Shown here in pieces: positions 1 through 8,881 of a stretch of DNA of 64,000 nt (its first letter is position 1; each line of letters begins with the position of its first letter). Origin of the DNA: an uncultured Mycoplasmatota bacterium (GTDB lineage Bacteria > Bacillota_I > Bacilli_A > RF39 > UBA660); contig URLV01000002.1 in NCBI GenBank assembly GCA_900548725.1, forward strand, positions 4,183-68,182. Direction: 5' to 3'. The translations under genes and the position numbers were made by a program. The notes under the pieces were generated by a model. It was not told where the DNA came from. It worked only from the letters and a program-made list of their open reading frames with translations, and made no database searches.

Positions 1-372
1 GTATCACTTCATATAAGTTATTCTAGAAATATAGGTGGATATTTTAGTGTATCAAAAAAATTAGAACAAGAAACAAATGATGAATCAGAATTATATAAAG
101 TATTACTAAGTATATTTAATTCATATTATGAAGAAGACATGCCAGTTAGAAAAGTTGGTATAAGTTTATCAAAATTAGAAAATAACAATCACATACAATT
201 AAATTTATTTGATAATATTAAAGAAATAGATAATAAAACAAATTTAAATAATATAGTTGATGAGATAAATGAAAAGTATGGAAATAATAGCATCTTAAAA
301 GCAACTAGCCTACTTTCTACATCAACAATAAAAGATAGAAATAATAAAATAGGAGGACACAATGCAAGATAG
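1..372 (+). CDS. Y-family translesion DNA polymerase (UvrX/UmuC-like), C-terminal part
   Basis: The reading frame is open from the first base, so the gene begins upstream and only about 123 C-terminal residues are present. They match the little-finger end of Y-family (DinB/UmuC/UvrX) error-prone polymerases. The fragment ends with the lineage-typical segments KATSLL and IGGH. A QLNLF motif at 196-210 fits the beta sliding-clamp binding consensus. The next gene is YolD-like, and yolD-uvrX or yqjX-yqjW pairs are a known arrangement in Bacillus, where they are SOS-linked. The downstream gene's ribosome-binding site (AGGAGG) lies inside this gene and the two overlap by 11 bp, implying translational coupling. 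The catalytic palm domain is outside the window, so activity cannot be judged. Confidence 0.8.
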   Translation, partial: VSLHISYSRNIGGYFSVSKKLEQETNDESELYKVLLSIFNSYYEEDMPVRKVGISLSKLENNNHIQLNLFDNIKEIDNKTNLNNIVDEINEKYGNNSILKATSLLSTSTIKDRNNKIGGHNAR

Positions 373-697
373 AGGATATATTAAATGGGCACCATTTAAT
401 TCTGTTATAAACGATAATGTAGTTTTAAATGAGTTAACTAAAAAAAGAAATAAAGTATACAAACCTACTTTATCAGAAGATCAAATAAATTTTCTAAATG
501 AAAAAATATTTGAAGCATATACAAATCACTTAAAAGTAAATATATTCATATATTCTAACTTTAATATATTAAAATTATCTGGTTTTATCAACAATATTAA
601 TTTAAGTAAAAAATATATTACTTTTAATAATAATCACATATATTTTAACCAAATTTTAAAAATTACAAACTTTTTCGAAAAAAATAACGAAAACTAA
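362..697 (+). CDS. YolD-like family protein
   Basis: A 111-residue protein starting MQDRGYIKWAPF, the RG-x-x-KW-x-P-F signature of YolD-like proteins, which are usually encoded beside a Y-family polymerase and are thought to act as its partner. AGGAGG sits 6 nt before the ATG, inside the polymerase gene, which it overlaps by 11 bp. The C-terminal half (about 55-105) has alternating beta-type hydrophobics and many Asn. The stop codon abuts the -35 box of the tRNA-Ala promoter. Family assignment rests on the N-terminal motif and the neighbour; the biochemical role is not visible in the sequence. Confidence 0.75.
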   Translation: MQDRGYIKWAPFNSVINDNVVLNELTKKRNKVYKPTLSEDQINFLNEKIFEAYTNHLKVNIFIYSNFNILKLSGFINNINLSKKYITFNNNHIYFNQILKITNFFEKNNEN

Positions 698-726
698 TTG
701 ACAATAGTAATTTTTTATTGTAAAAT
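698..726 (+). promoter_or_regulatory. Sigma-A promoter of tRNA-Ala
   Basis: TTGACA (698-703), a 17-nt spacer, then TAAAAT (721-726), 15 nt before the mature tRNA 5' end. The -35 box begins immediately after the yolD-like stop codon. Confidence 0.8.
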
Positions 727-741
727 TAATTTATCGTTTAT

Positions 742-818
742 GGGGAATTAGCTCAGTTGGCTAGAGCATCACGCTTGCACCGTGGGGGTCAAGGGTTCGA
801 GTCCCTTATTCTCCACCA
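742..818 (+). tRNA. tRNA-Ala (anticodon UGC)
   Basis: A 77-nt cloverleaf. The 7-bp acceptor stem contains the G3:U70 wobble that identifies tRNA-Ala. The D-arm is GCTC/GAGC, the anticodon stem TCACG/CGTGG encloses loop CTTGCAC (anticodon TGC), and the T-arm contains GGGTTCGAGTCCC. The 3' CCA is encoded. It has its own promoter upstream and an intrinsic terminator downstream, so it is a single-tRNA transcription unit. Confidence 0.97.
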
Positions 819-832
819 TTAAATGATTATAG

Positions 833-857
833 AAACGCTTAAAGCGTTTTTTATTTT
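833..857 (+). terminator. Intrinsic terminator of tRNA-Ala
   Basis: AAACGC / GCGTTT stem around TTAAA, followed by a T-rich run (TTTTATTTT), 15 nt after the tRNA 3' end. Confidence 0.85.
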
Positions 858-911
858 GTTAATTTTTGACATCAAAAAAAGAACTCATCAAGAGTTCTAA
901 TTTATTTATAC

Positions 912-2300
912 TTAGATTTGTTTAAATAAGTTTTTCTTTTTAGCTATCAAGTAAATTCCACCAGCAACGATACCAACAGATATAAATCCAATTATATAAG
1001 ATGCTACACCAGTAGGTTTTTGTTCACCTTTACTTGCATTACCCCATTGAGCATATAGTACTATTACATCTGCTTTACCAGGTGATTTATATTCATCTCC
1101 AGCATTATAAGTTTTACCAGAACCATCTTTTTCTGTATTCCATCCTTTAAAAGTATATCCATTTCTAGTAGGAGTTTTAGAATCAATTTCAGCATCTTCA
1201 GTAACACTTTTTTGTACTTTTTCAGGAATATTATTAGCACTATTATCATCAGTATTTCCATCATATTTTAATGTCCATTGTTCACTTGTATTAGTACAAA
1301 CTTCATATTCAACATTTAATACTGCTGGCCAATAGTAAGCTTTATTTACAAATACATCAACGTCTTCCTTGTCATTAACAATTTTTCTAACAACTGTATC
1401 ATCTGTTTCAATTTTTTCTAAATTTTTAGCTTTTACCAAAGCAGAATAACTATTCTTAATAGGATTATCAGCACTATCGTCAGTAAATATTGCATACTTA
1501 TTTACATTTGCTTCACCACATGAATCTTTAGTTGCACATAGATATCCAAACTTCTTTGTATTTAAAGTATCCACATCAAGTTTTCTACTTACACGTAGAG
1601 CAAATACTTTTTTACCATTAACTTCTTCAATATATTCATTATTATCACCACTAGTTAAATTTTTGAAATAATCCTCTAATTTTGTTTCATCTGCAGCTCC
1701 AAAACCTTTATTTAATCCTAAAAATCTTGCAGAAGAAACTGTAATGCCAGAATTATTTCCAAAAATATCTTGCACAGTGTAATTTAAAAATTCGTTTTTA
1801 TTAGTTGGTATATTTGTCCAATCTACAGATTCATAACTTCCGTTTGTATCTCTACCCCATATACCATGTAAAATTTTAACAACTCTATAATCACTTTTAT
1901 CTTTAGATACATAAGTACCAGATAAATCATCACCCGATTTTTGAAAATCACTTCTTTGTAACAATTCTACATCAGACCAAAACTTTTCTAAAGTCATACC
2001 ATTCTCTGAAGTTGGTGTAGAACCAGTTTCAATATCTAACACTTTAGTATTTAATATTTTTATAGTCTTACCAGACTCCTCAGGAAACAAATATGGATAT
2101 ATAGTATAAGTTGTATAACCATTAGTAGAAGTGTATTGTTTCCAATAATCACCATTAGTAACATCAGCAAAATAATATTGCATTACAGTATGGTCAGTAC
2201 ATGTTTCTGTAGCAGCTTTTGCAATAGGCATCTCAATAAAAGGTGCTAACATTGCAATTATAATACCAATAACCCCAATTTTTTTAAGTATATTTTTCAT
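912..2300 (-). CDS. Secreted, membrane-anchored surface protein with InlB-type B-repeat
   Basis: 462 residues. An N-terminal signal peptide ends near AKAA (about residue 30). A large unassigned extracellular region follows. An InlB B-repeat / Listeria-Bacteroides repeat (about 350-420) carries the diagnostic GYTFKGWNTEKDG and YAQW. One C-terminal helix is preceded by KPTGV and followed by KKKNLFKQI. The TG-hydrophobic-Lys tail resembles a sortase-type sorting signal without a proper LPxTG, and it recurs in the protein at 54018-54665. AGAGG lies 9 nt before the ATG and a promoter is recognisable upstream. The gene is separated from rseP by 146 bp. The ligand is unknown; an adhesin or host-interaction role is inference. 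Confidence 0.7.
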   Translation of the reverse strand: MKNILKKIGVIGIIIAMLAPFIEMPIAKAATETCTDHTVMQYYFADVTNGDYWKQYTSTNGYTTYTIYPYLFPEESGKTIKILNTKVLDIETGSTPTSENGMTLEKFWSDVELLQRSDFQKSGDDLSGTYVSKDKSDYRVVKILHGIWGRDTNGSYESVDWTNIPTNKNEFLNYTVQDIFGNNSGITVSSARFLGLNKGFGAADETKLEDYFKNLTSGDNNEYIEEVNGKKVFALRVSRKLDVDTLNTKKFGYLCATKDSCGEANVNKYAIFTDDSADNPIKNSYSALVKAKNLEKIETDDTVVRKIVNDKEDVDVFVNKAYYWPAVLNVEYEVCTNTSEQWTLKYDGNTDDNSANNIPEKVQKSVTEDAEIDSKTPTRNGYTFKGWNTEKDGSGKTYNAGDEYKSPGKADVIVLYAQWGNASKGEQKPTGVASYIIGFISVGIVAGGIYLIAKKKNLFKQI

Positions 2301-2365
2301 AATAAACCTCTTTCTAATTAAAGTAAAAATATTCTCTATTTATATTTATACCCTACCTATAATAA

Positions 2366-2393
2366 ATTATAACATAAAATTAAATTTTGAAAA
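2366..2393 (-). promoter_or_regulatory. Promoter of the InlB-repeat surface protein gene
   Basis: On the minus strand, TTTTCA (2388-2393), a 16-nt spacer and TATAAT (2366-2371), giving a leader of about 60 nt. The -35 box matches consensus at 4 of 6 positions. Confidence 0.5.
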
Positions 2394-2446
2394 GACATTT
2401 TTCGACATTTTCAAAAAAATATACAACTTTACGTAAAGAAAAAAGA

Positions 2447-3502
2447 TTATTTTGAAAATAACCTTATAATATCTTGATATGTTACTAAAAGCATTAATAA
2501 CATTAAAAGTCCAAAACCTACTGTATGTATCCAATTTTCTACTTTAGGATTTACAGGTTTTCCAATAATTTTTTCAATTATTACAAACACTATTCTTCCA
2601 CCATCAAATGCAGGGAAAGGAATAATATTTATAAAACCAAGATTAACTGATAAGTAAGCAGTTAAATAAAGTAAATTTTGTATTCCTAATTTAGCACTTT
2701 GTCCTACAACAGTATACATTCCTACAGGACCAGACAAACTCTTAAGTCCAAGTGCTCCACTAAATAATTTAATAATTATTAACGACATACTTGATATAAC
2801 ACTATAGAATTTTATAAATGCATATTTAATTGAATTAATAAATCCTTTATTTAAAGTGTTTCCAGCACCAAAACCAAATACTTTTACTTCTTCACCATCT
2901 TTATTTTTTTCAACATTAGGTATTACTTCATATTTATTTACAGAACCATCTGGTTTTTTTACTACAAATTCATACGTATCACTATCGTTTTTTAAAGCTA
3001 AAGCAACTTGTATTTTATCCCAAGTATTAGTTTTAACACCATTAATACTTATTACTCTATCTCCTTCAGTAATTCCACTTTTTGCAATAGCAGAATTTTC
3101 AGTTATCAAATTTATATAACTTAATTGATTTGAACTACCCCATATCAAGCCTTGTAAGAAGAATAATACCAATGCAAGAATAAAATTCATTGTTACACCT
3201 GCAACCAATATTAAAAACTTTTGATATGGTTTCTTATTACACATATATTGATCTTTTTTTAATTTCTTATCTGATATTTCTTCAACTTCACCTGCCATGG
3301 CACAAAACCCACCAATAGGAAATAATCTTAAACTATATATTGTCGGATCATTTTTTCTTTTCCATTTAAATAATCTAGGTCCCATACCAAGTGCGAACTC
3401 TTCTACATAAACACCAGTCTTCTTAGCAACTAAAAAGTGACCTAATTCATGTACAAAAATTAATATACCTAATATTATAATTAATATAATTAATGTTACC
3501 AT
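2447..3502 (-). CDS. rseP: Site-2 intramembrane zinc metalloprotease RseP/RasP
   Basis: 351 residues, normal for RasP/RseP (M50B). The first helix carries the catalytic zinc motif HELGH (residues 18-22). A PDZ-like domain spans about 130-210. The last third holds the second metal-ligand motif, N-x-x-P-x-P-x-x-D-G-G (IIPFPAFDGG). About four membrane segments are visible. The enzyme cleaves membrane-embedded substrates such as anti-sigma factors and signal-peptide remnants. It lies 12 bp after cdsA in the same direction, the classical cdsA-rseP order, so the two are probably co-transcribed. The isoprenyl-related and proS genes often found here are absent. Confidence 0.95.
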   Translation of the reverse strand: MVTLIILIIILGILIFVHELGHFLVAKKTGVYVEEFALGMGPRLFKWKRKNDPTIYSLRLFPIGGFCAMAGEVEEISDKKLKKDQYMCNKKPYQKFLILVAGVTMNFILALVLFFLQGLIWGSSNQLSYINLITENSAIAKSGITEGDRVISINGVKTNTWDKIQVALALKNDSDTYEFVVKKPDGSVNKYEVIPNVEKNKDGEEVKVFGFGAGNTLNKGFINSIKYAFIKFYSVISSMSLIIIKLFSGALGLKSLSGPVGMYTVVGQSAKLGIQNLLYLTAYLSVNLGFINIIPFPAFDGGRIVFVIIEKIIGKPVNPKVENWIHTVGFGLLMLLMLLVTYQDIIRLFSK

Positions 3503-3514
3503 ATTTCTAACCTC

Positions 3515-4309
3515 CTAAATATAACTCATTACTAGTATAAACGCAAATAAAACAAATATTATACTATCTAATCTATCTAATATACCACCATGTCCCGGTA
3601 TTAAATTACTAAAATCTTTTTTATTATATTCTCTTTTTATAGCACTAAAGAACAAATCACCACATTGTCCTATAATACTTAAGAATATAATTATACAAAC
3701 TATACTAAATACATTACTAACATTACTAATTACATTAATATAATACATAGTACAAACAAATGTAGAAACCAATGTACCTATTAAACAACCTTCTATAGTT
3801 TTATTAGGACTAATATTAGTAAATTTATGTTTACCAACTAACTTACCTCCAAATAACGCAAAAGTATCAGTTAAAGTAGTAATTAAAATTAATAATATAA
3901 AATATTTTATCCCATAGTTATAAACTGTTATTAATAAATTAAATCCAATTCCTAAAAATAATACATCTGCTAATAAATGAAATGCATCATTTATATTATA
4001 TCTTTTCTTATAAAGTATTATAGGTATACAAATAACTAATATTATCATACACAATACTTTATATGATACTCCAAATAATAATCCATATTTTTCAAAATTA
4101 CTATATATTAAATATAACATAGATATTAATCCTAAACATTTTATTAATAATGGATATTCATTTAATTTATCATGTCTTAAATCAATTATTTCTTTATAAG
4201 CCATACATCCTATTAGCCCAACAGCTAAACTATAAGGTATACCACCAATAACAATAAGTGGTATAACAATCATTAACATAATTATTGCACTAATAATTCT
4301 TTTTTTCAT
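3515..4309 (-). CDS. cdsA: Phosphatidate cytidylyltransferase
   Basis: 264 residues with about seven membrane helices and the complete CdsA signature near the C-terminus (SAIKREYNKKDF followed by PGHGGILDRLD). It makes CDP-diacylglycerol from phosphatidic acid and CTP, the branch point for phosphatidylglycerol and cardiolipin. The gene directly precedes rseP. The ATG follows a GGTAGGGATAAT region that can serve as a ribosome-binding site. Confidence 0.95.
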   Translation of the reverse strand: MKKRIISAIIMLMIVIPLIVIGGIPYSLAVGLIGCMAYKEIIDLRHDKLNEYPLLIKCLGLISMLYLIYSNFEKYGLLFGVSYKVLCMIILVICIPIILYKKRYNINDAFHLLADVLFLGIGFNLLITVYNYGIKYFILLILITTLTDTFALFGGKLVGKHKFTNISPNKTIEGCLIGTLVSTFVCTMYYINVISNVSNVFSIVCIIIFLSIIGQCGDLFFSAIKREYNKKDFSNLIPGHGGILDRLDSIIFVLFAFILVMSYI

Positions 4310-4365
4310 ATTATCCCTACCATTTCTATAAGTAAGTATAACATAATTTTTTATAAAATAATATA

Positions 4366-5139
4366 TTATTCTTTAATTATTTCACTTAAATAAATGATTT
4401 TTAAATCTTTATTCTTTATACTGCTCAAAAATATTTTAAAATTATATAAACTTAATTTATCATCTATTAGTATTATACTACCCTTATCTAAATAATTAAT
4501 ACTACTAACAACATTACTATTTTTTAAAATTATACTAGGTTTAACTATATAGTATTTTTTCTTTTTACACATTTCTATATTAGAATAATCTAATATACAT
4601 ATTTTTTTATTTAAATCTTTTTTATTTAATATAGTATCTAAATCTAAATATTTATCTTTATTACTTTCTATATTTATATTTTCTTTATCAAATTCATCCA
4701 TATATTTTATTAAATACGAATATTTTATTTTATTATTTTTTAAATAGTCTATTATTTCTTTATTATCTTTTACTAACAAACTAATTTGTCTAATATTTTT
4801 ATTACCAGATATAATTATTAAATCAGTATTATCTTCTAAACTAATATCAGGTTTTATATAATCATAAATTAAGTAATTAACATTAAATGATCCAAAGTCT
4901 TTCATATTTAAGAAACTTTCCATCTCATTTACTTTTTTTCCTTTTATTCCAGGTATTATTGTATTATCATCTATTATAGCGTCTACACTCTCTATATTAT
5001 AATTATCACTATTTTGTTTTATATTATTCATTAATGGATTAGAATTAATTGCAAGTTCTGTTACAAAATCAGTTAAATAAAATGAAAATACTAATATAGA
5101 CATAATTCCAATAAGTTTATAAAATTTCATAATGTTCAC
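4366..5139 (-). CDS. Membrane-anchored protein, possible degenerate polysaccharide-deacetylase-like
   Basis: 257 residues: one N-terminal helix (about 7-28) with the remainder predicted extracellular and very rich in Lys, Asn and Ile. The segment PGIKGKKVNEMESFLNMK and the C-terminal IILIDDKLSLYN region recall the N-terminal extension and last strand of secreted NodB-type deacetylases. The zinc-binding HxxxH of that family is not present, so any relation is distant and catalysis is unlikely. It lies upstream of cdsA on the same strand and divergent from 5218. Function unknown. Confidence 0.55.
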   Translation of the reverse strand: MNIMKFYKLIGIMSILVFSFYLTDFVTELAINSNPLMNNIKQNSDNYNIESVDAIIDDNTIIPGIKGKKVNEMESFLNMKDFGSFNVNYLIYDYIKPDISLEDNTDLIIISGNKNIRQISLLVKDNKEIIDYLKNNKIKYSYLIKYMDEFDKENINIESNKDKYLDLDTILNKKDLNKKICILDYSNIEMCKKKKYYIVKPSIILKNSNVVSSINYLDKGSIILIDDKLSLYNFKIFLSSIKNKDLKIIYLSEIIKE

Positions 5140-5164
5140 CCTATTAAAATATATAAAATTTATA

Positions 5165-5193
5165 TTGATTTAATTACTATTTATATGTATAAT
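5165..5193 (+). promoter_or_regulatory. Promoter of the 5218 gene
   Basis: TTGATT (5165-5170), a 17-nt spacer and TATAAT (5188-5193), then AGAGG and the ATG at 5218. Confidence 0.65.
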
Positions 5194-5217
5194 AAATGAC
5201 AAAAAAGAGGAATTTGT

Positions 5218-6237
5218 ATGGAAAATGAAATATTAGATATTATTAAGAAAATGATTTATAAAGATTTAGAAAATGAAGCTTACGAAAATCGCTACAAAAC
5301 TATTGATTTTCCAACTACTATAAATCTTATTCCAAACTTTAAAGTTATAATTGACTTTAACGATTATTATTTTGAAAAATATAAACAAATATTAATTACA
5401 AATTCAGTTGTTTATGCACTAGAAAACAATAAATCTAGTTACATAGATTTTATTGAAAATCACATATCTAATCTAGAAAAAGCTTTAAATGATTTAAACT
5501 TATTCAAAGCTAAAACAACTGAATTTGCAATTCTAAATTTAATTAGTAAATCTAATAAAATAGGAAACACATTATTATTTAATATAAATTCAAACAAAAA
5601 TACTATTGATAATAATAAGACTTTATTTGATACGATAAATAAAAATTTTATATCATTCACCAGTTTTACTAACTTTTATAGAAATATATTATTTGATTAT
5701 TTAAGTCAATTTGATAAACTTGACAGAGATATGATTTTAGACGAATTCTTAACATCAAATTCATTAGATGAAGAATTTATTAAATTTTCTAAGAAAAATA
5801 TACTTATAAATAGAATAAATACATACAAGTATTTTATAATTAGAAATATTTTATCTGACAATTATTTAATAGTTACTACTACCAAAATTGAAAGTGAATT
5901 TGATAAATATATAGATAATATTAATAAAAATGAAATAGAAGATGAATATGATAACGATTTAGATTATAAAAGTGAAAAAGAATTTGATGATGAAGATATG
6001 TTTAATTTTATTGACGAAAAAATACATGATTATCTTGAAAAATGTATAAAAAACAATATATATTTATTACCAACAGAGAATAGTTTAAGATTAAATATGT
6101 TAGTAAATTTTTTAACCTACAATGAATCAAATTCTAAAGAATATGATATAGAAACAGTTGAAGGTAGTCTTAATGATTTGAAAAAGTTAAAATTAATTAA
6201 TCCATTATATAAATTAGATTTAATAAAAACAAACTAA
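5218..6237 (+). CDS. Hypothetical protein, soluble, largely helical
   Basis: 339 residues with no signal peptide or membrane segment, so cytoplasmic. A region at about 235-265 is highly acidic (runs of Asp and Glu). The rest alternates Asn/Lys-rich helical stretches with Phe/Tyr-rich ones. AGAGG lies 7 nt before the ATG and a good promoter precedes it. Its 3' end overlaps the convergent ssb by 4 bp. I recognise no family. Confidence 0.6.
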   Translation: MENEILDIIKKMIYKDLENEAYENRYKTIDFPTTINLIPNFKVIIDFNDYYFEKYKQILITNSVVYALENNKSSYIDFIENHISNLEKALNDLNLFKAKTTEFAILNLISKSNKIGNTLLFNINSNKNTIDNNKTLFDTINKNFISFTSFTNFYRNILFDYLSQFDKLDRDMILDEFLTSNSLDEEFIKFSKKNILINRINTYKYFIIRNILSDNYLIVTTTKIESEFDKYIDNINKNEIEDEYDNDLDYKSEKEFDDEDMFNFIDEKIHDYLEKCIKNNIYLLPTENSLRLNMLVNFLTYNESNSKEYDIETVEGSLNDLKKLKLINPLYKLDLIKTN

Positions 6238-6566
6238 TCTTCGTCTATTCTTTTACTACTTAAAAAACTAACTTTATCTACTATAATTTCAGTAATATAC
6301 TTAGTTTCTTCATTTTCAATGTAACTTCTATTTTGTATACGACCTTTAATTCCAACTAAATCTCCCTTATGGCAATATTCACTTACTTGAGAAGCAATAC
6401 CATTCCATAATGAGCATCTTATAAAATCACATTCATAAATTCCATCAGAATTTTTAAAATCACGTTGAACTGCAATATTAATTATTCCGTGATTTTTTTC
6501 GTTTTGAGATTTTTTTAATTCCGGTTCATTGACAAGCCTTCCAATAAGAAAAACTACATTCTTCAT
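6234..6566 (-). CDS. ssb: Single-stranded DNA-binding protein (short form)
   Basis: 110 residues starting at MKNVVFLIGRL, chosen because AAGGGAGGTG sits just before this ATG. The upstream in-frame extension to 6653 would include that ribosome-binding site and has no SSB similarity. The body is an OB-fold with the usual SSB landmarks: GRLVNEPEL near the start, FIRCSLWN in the middle and LVGIKGRIQNRSY after it. It lacks the Gly/Pro-rich linker and the typical DDDIPF tail, ending in RIDED, so partner recruitment may be reduced or rely on this short acidic end. It may be a second, accessory SSB; a canonical rpsF-ssb-rpsR locus is not in the window. Confidence 0.85.
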   Translation of the reverse strand: MKNVVFLIGRLVNEPELKKSQNEKNHGIINIAVQRDFKNSDGIYECDFIRCSLWNGIASQVSEYCHKGDLVGIKGRIQNRSYIENEETKYITEIIVDKVSFLSSKRIDED

Positions 6567-6588
6567 TCCAACACCTCCCTTCAAAATA

Positions 6589-6617
6589 ACCATAGCAAAT
6601 TGAGTAAAATAATGCAA
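6589..6617 (-). promoter_or_regulatory. Candidate ssb promoter
   Basis: Minus-strand TTGCAT (6612-6617), a 17-nt spacer and TATGGT (6589-6594), about 20 nt upstream of the ssb ATG. The -10 is imperfect. Confidence 0.4.
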
Positions 6618-6641
6618 AAACGTGATTCTTAAAATCTGCAC

Positions 6642-6694
6642 AAAAAAACGCACAGATTCTTTAAATCTCCCTAGAGAAATCTTAAAATCTGCAC
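6642..6694 (-). terminator. Long-stem terminator after parE
   Basis: On the minus strand, a stem of about 20 bp with wobbles (arms 6694-6674 and 6669-6649) closes on a short TAG loop and is followed by T7 (6648-6642). The left arm begins with a 15-nt word that recurs as a direct repeat at 6627-6641, directly after the T-run, so the right arm could also pair with the second copy. Confidence 0.75.
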
Positions 6695-6796
6695 GATTTT
6701 TTTAACCAATTTTAAAAATCATATAAATTTAAATTTTTTTTAATTTTTTATAAATTTTAGCATTTTTTATACTATTTTCTAATTTTTGTTACACTT

Positions 6797-8701
6797 TTAT
6801 GCTATTTTGTAATCATCTTCAAGTGAAAATTCTACATTCTCATTAATCCATTCTTTTCTAGGCTCTACTAAATCTCCCATCAAAGTATTAACTCTCTTTT
6901 CTGCAAGTACCGCATCATTTATAGAAACTTTAATTAAATTTCTAGTTTCAGGACACATTGTAGTTTCCCAGAATGGTCCAGGATTCATTTCACCTAATCC
7001 TTTATATCTTTGTACTTTATAATTACTTTTACCAGTAGTATAAAGTTTTAATTCTTCATTAGTCCAAAAATATTTTGTTTCTTTATTATAATCAACTCTG
7101 AATAAAGGTGGCATTGCTATATATAAATGTCCAGCCTCTATTAAAGGTTTCATAAATCTATAAAAGAAAGTTAATAATAAACATTGAATATGTGCTCCAT
7201 CATCATCGGCATCTGTAGTAATAATAACTTTATCATAATTTATATCTTTTACGTCAAAATCATTACCAACTCCAGCACCAACACAATGAATTATTGTATT
7301 AATTTCTTCATTTTTAAATATATCAGTTACGTTAGCTTTTTCTGTATTAATAATTTTACCTCTAAGTGGTAATATAGCTTGGAATTTTCTATCTCTACTT
7401 TTCTTTGCAGTACCACCGGCACTATTTCCTTCAACAATAAATAATTCATTTATTTTAGGATTTCTTGCTTGGGGAGGAGTTAATTTAGCACTTAAGCTCT
7501 TCGCTTCTCCTTTTTTATTTTTTCCATTTCTTGCTTCTTCTCTTGCTTTTCTAGCGGCTAATCTAGCAGTTTTACTTTTTAAAGCTTTTTCTAATATTGA
7601 AACAGCAGTATCTCTATTTTCTTCTAAAAAGAATTTTAAATTATCGTAAACTACAGTTTCTACTACATTTCTAGCTTCAGGAGTACCAAGTTTACCTTTT
7701 GTTTGACCTTCAAACTGTAGATATTTTTCTGGAATCTTTAAATTAATAACAGCAGTTAAGCCTTCCCTTACATCACTACCATCTAAGTTAGTATCTTTTG
7801 CTTTTAATATACCATTTGTTCTAGCATAATCATTAAATACTTTAGTAATACCTGTTTTAAAACCAACCTCATGTGTTCCACCATCACCAGTTTTTACATT
7901 ATTAACGAAAGATAATATATCTTCGTTGTAGCTGTCCGTATATTGAAGAGCTATGTCAACTTCTATTTCATTTTTTACGCCATGTATAGGAACTACTTTA
8001 TGTAATGGATTTTTGTTTTCATTAATATATTCAACAAATGATATAAGACCATTTTCATAATGATAAGTAGCATGTTTATCATCAACAACATCATGTATTT
8101 CTACAGTTAATTGTTTTAATAAGAAAGCACTTTCTTGCATTCTTTCACATAAAGTTGTAAAAGAAAATTCTCTTTGTTTAAATATTTCTTTATCAGGCAT
8201 AAAAGTTACTTCAGTACCAGTTTCACGAGTAGTACCAATAGTTTTCAAACTACTAGCAACATGTCCTCCATTTTTAAATTTTATTTCACTAATTTTACCA
8301 TCTCTATAAATTACAACGTCCATCCATTCACTTAATGCATTAACTACACTAGCACCAACTCCATGAAGTCCTCCAGATACTTTATAACCACTTTCTGTAA
8401 ATTTACCACCAGCATGAAGTATTGTATATATAACTTCAGGAGTACTTTTACCACTTTCATGTTTCCCAATTGGTACACCTCTACCATTATCTCTAACAGT
8501 TAAACTTCCATCTCCATTTATAGTTATTATTATTTTAGAACCAAAACCATTAATAATTTCATCGATACCATTATCAATTATTTCCCATGCTAAATGGTGA
8601 AGTCCTCTTTTATCTGTTGAGCCAATATACATACCAGGTCTTTTTCTAACTGCTTCTAAACCTTCTAGTATTTTTATTGAACTCTCATCATATTTTGCCA
8701 T
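6797..8701 (-). CDS. parE: DNA topoisomerase IV subunit B
   Basis: 634 residues. An N-terminal GHKL ATPase domain shows EIIDNGIDE, DNGRGVPIG and GGLHGVGASVVNALS. A transducer domain and a TOPRIM domain (VEGNSAGG, then DADDDGAH at about 495) follow, with a C-terminal RYKGLGEMNP. ParE rather than GyrB is indicated by SAKLTPPQARNPK before the TOPRIM and by AILPLRGKIINTEKA. It decatenates replicated chromosomes with ParC. parC is not adjacent, which is unusual because parE-parC are commonly paired. The TOPRIM motif reads EGNSAGG instead of EGDSAGG (Asn426). A promoter and a GGTGATGATGAT leader precede the ATG. Confidence 0.93.
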   Translation of the reverse strand: MAKYDESSIKILEGLEAVRKRPGMYIGSTDKRGLHHLAWEIIDNGIDEIINGFGSKIIITINGDGSLTVRDNGRGVPIGKHESGKSTPEVIYTILHAGGKFTESGYKVSGGLHGVGASVVNALSEWMDVVIYRDGKISEIKFKNGGHVASSLKTIGTTRETGTEVTFMPDKEIFKQREFSFTTLCERMQESAFLLKQLTVEIHDVVDDKHATYHYENGLISFVEYINENKNPLHKVVPIHGVKNEIEVDIALQYTDSYNEDILSFVNNVKTGDGGTHEVGFKTGITKVFNDYARTNGILKAKDTNLDGSDVREGLTAVINLKIPEKYLQFEGQTKGKLGTPEARNVVETVVYDNLKFFLEENRDTAVSILEKALKSKTARLAARKAREEARNGKNKKGEAKSLSAKLTPPQARNPKINELFIVEGNSAGGTAKKSRDRKFQAILPLRGKIINTEKANVTDIFKNEEINTIIHCVGAGVGNDFDVKDINYDKVIITTDADDDGAHIQCLLLTFFYRFMKPLIEAGHLYIAMPPLFRVDYNKETKYFWTNEELKLYTTGKSNYKVQRYKGLGEMNPGPFWETTMCPETRNLIKVSINDAVLAEKRVNTLMGDLVEPRKEWINENVEFSLEDDYKIA

Positions 8702-8725
8702 ATCATCATCACCTTTACCTTATTA

Positions 8726-8754
8726 ATTTTACCATATTTAAAAATTAATTACAA
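8726..8754 (-). promoter_or_regulatory. parE promoter
   Basis: Minus-strand TTGTAA (8749-8754), a 17-nt spacer and TAAAAT (8726-8731), about 25 nt before the parE start. Confidence 0.55.
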
Positions 8755-8881
8755 TTAAAGAAAAAATTATTAATTTACCTAACTTACTATTTCCGAATTT
8801 AAAAAATAATATATCCTAAAACATAATTTTAATTATTAAAAAAAAACCATGATATTTCATAGAGATTTGACGACTTACAAC

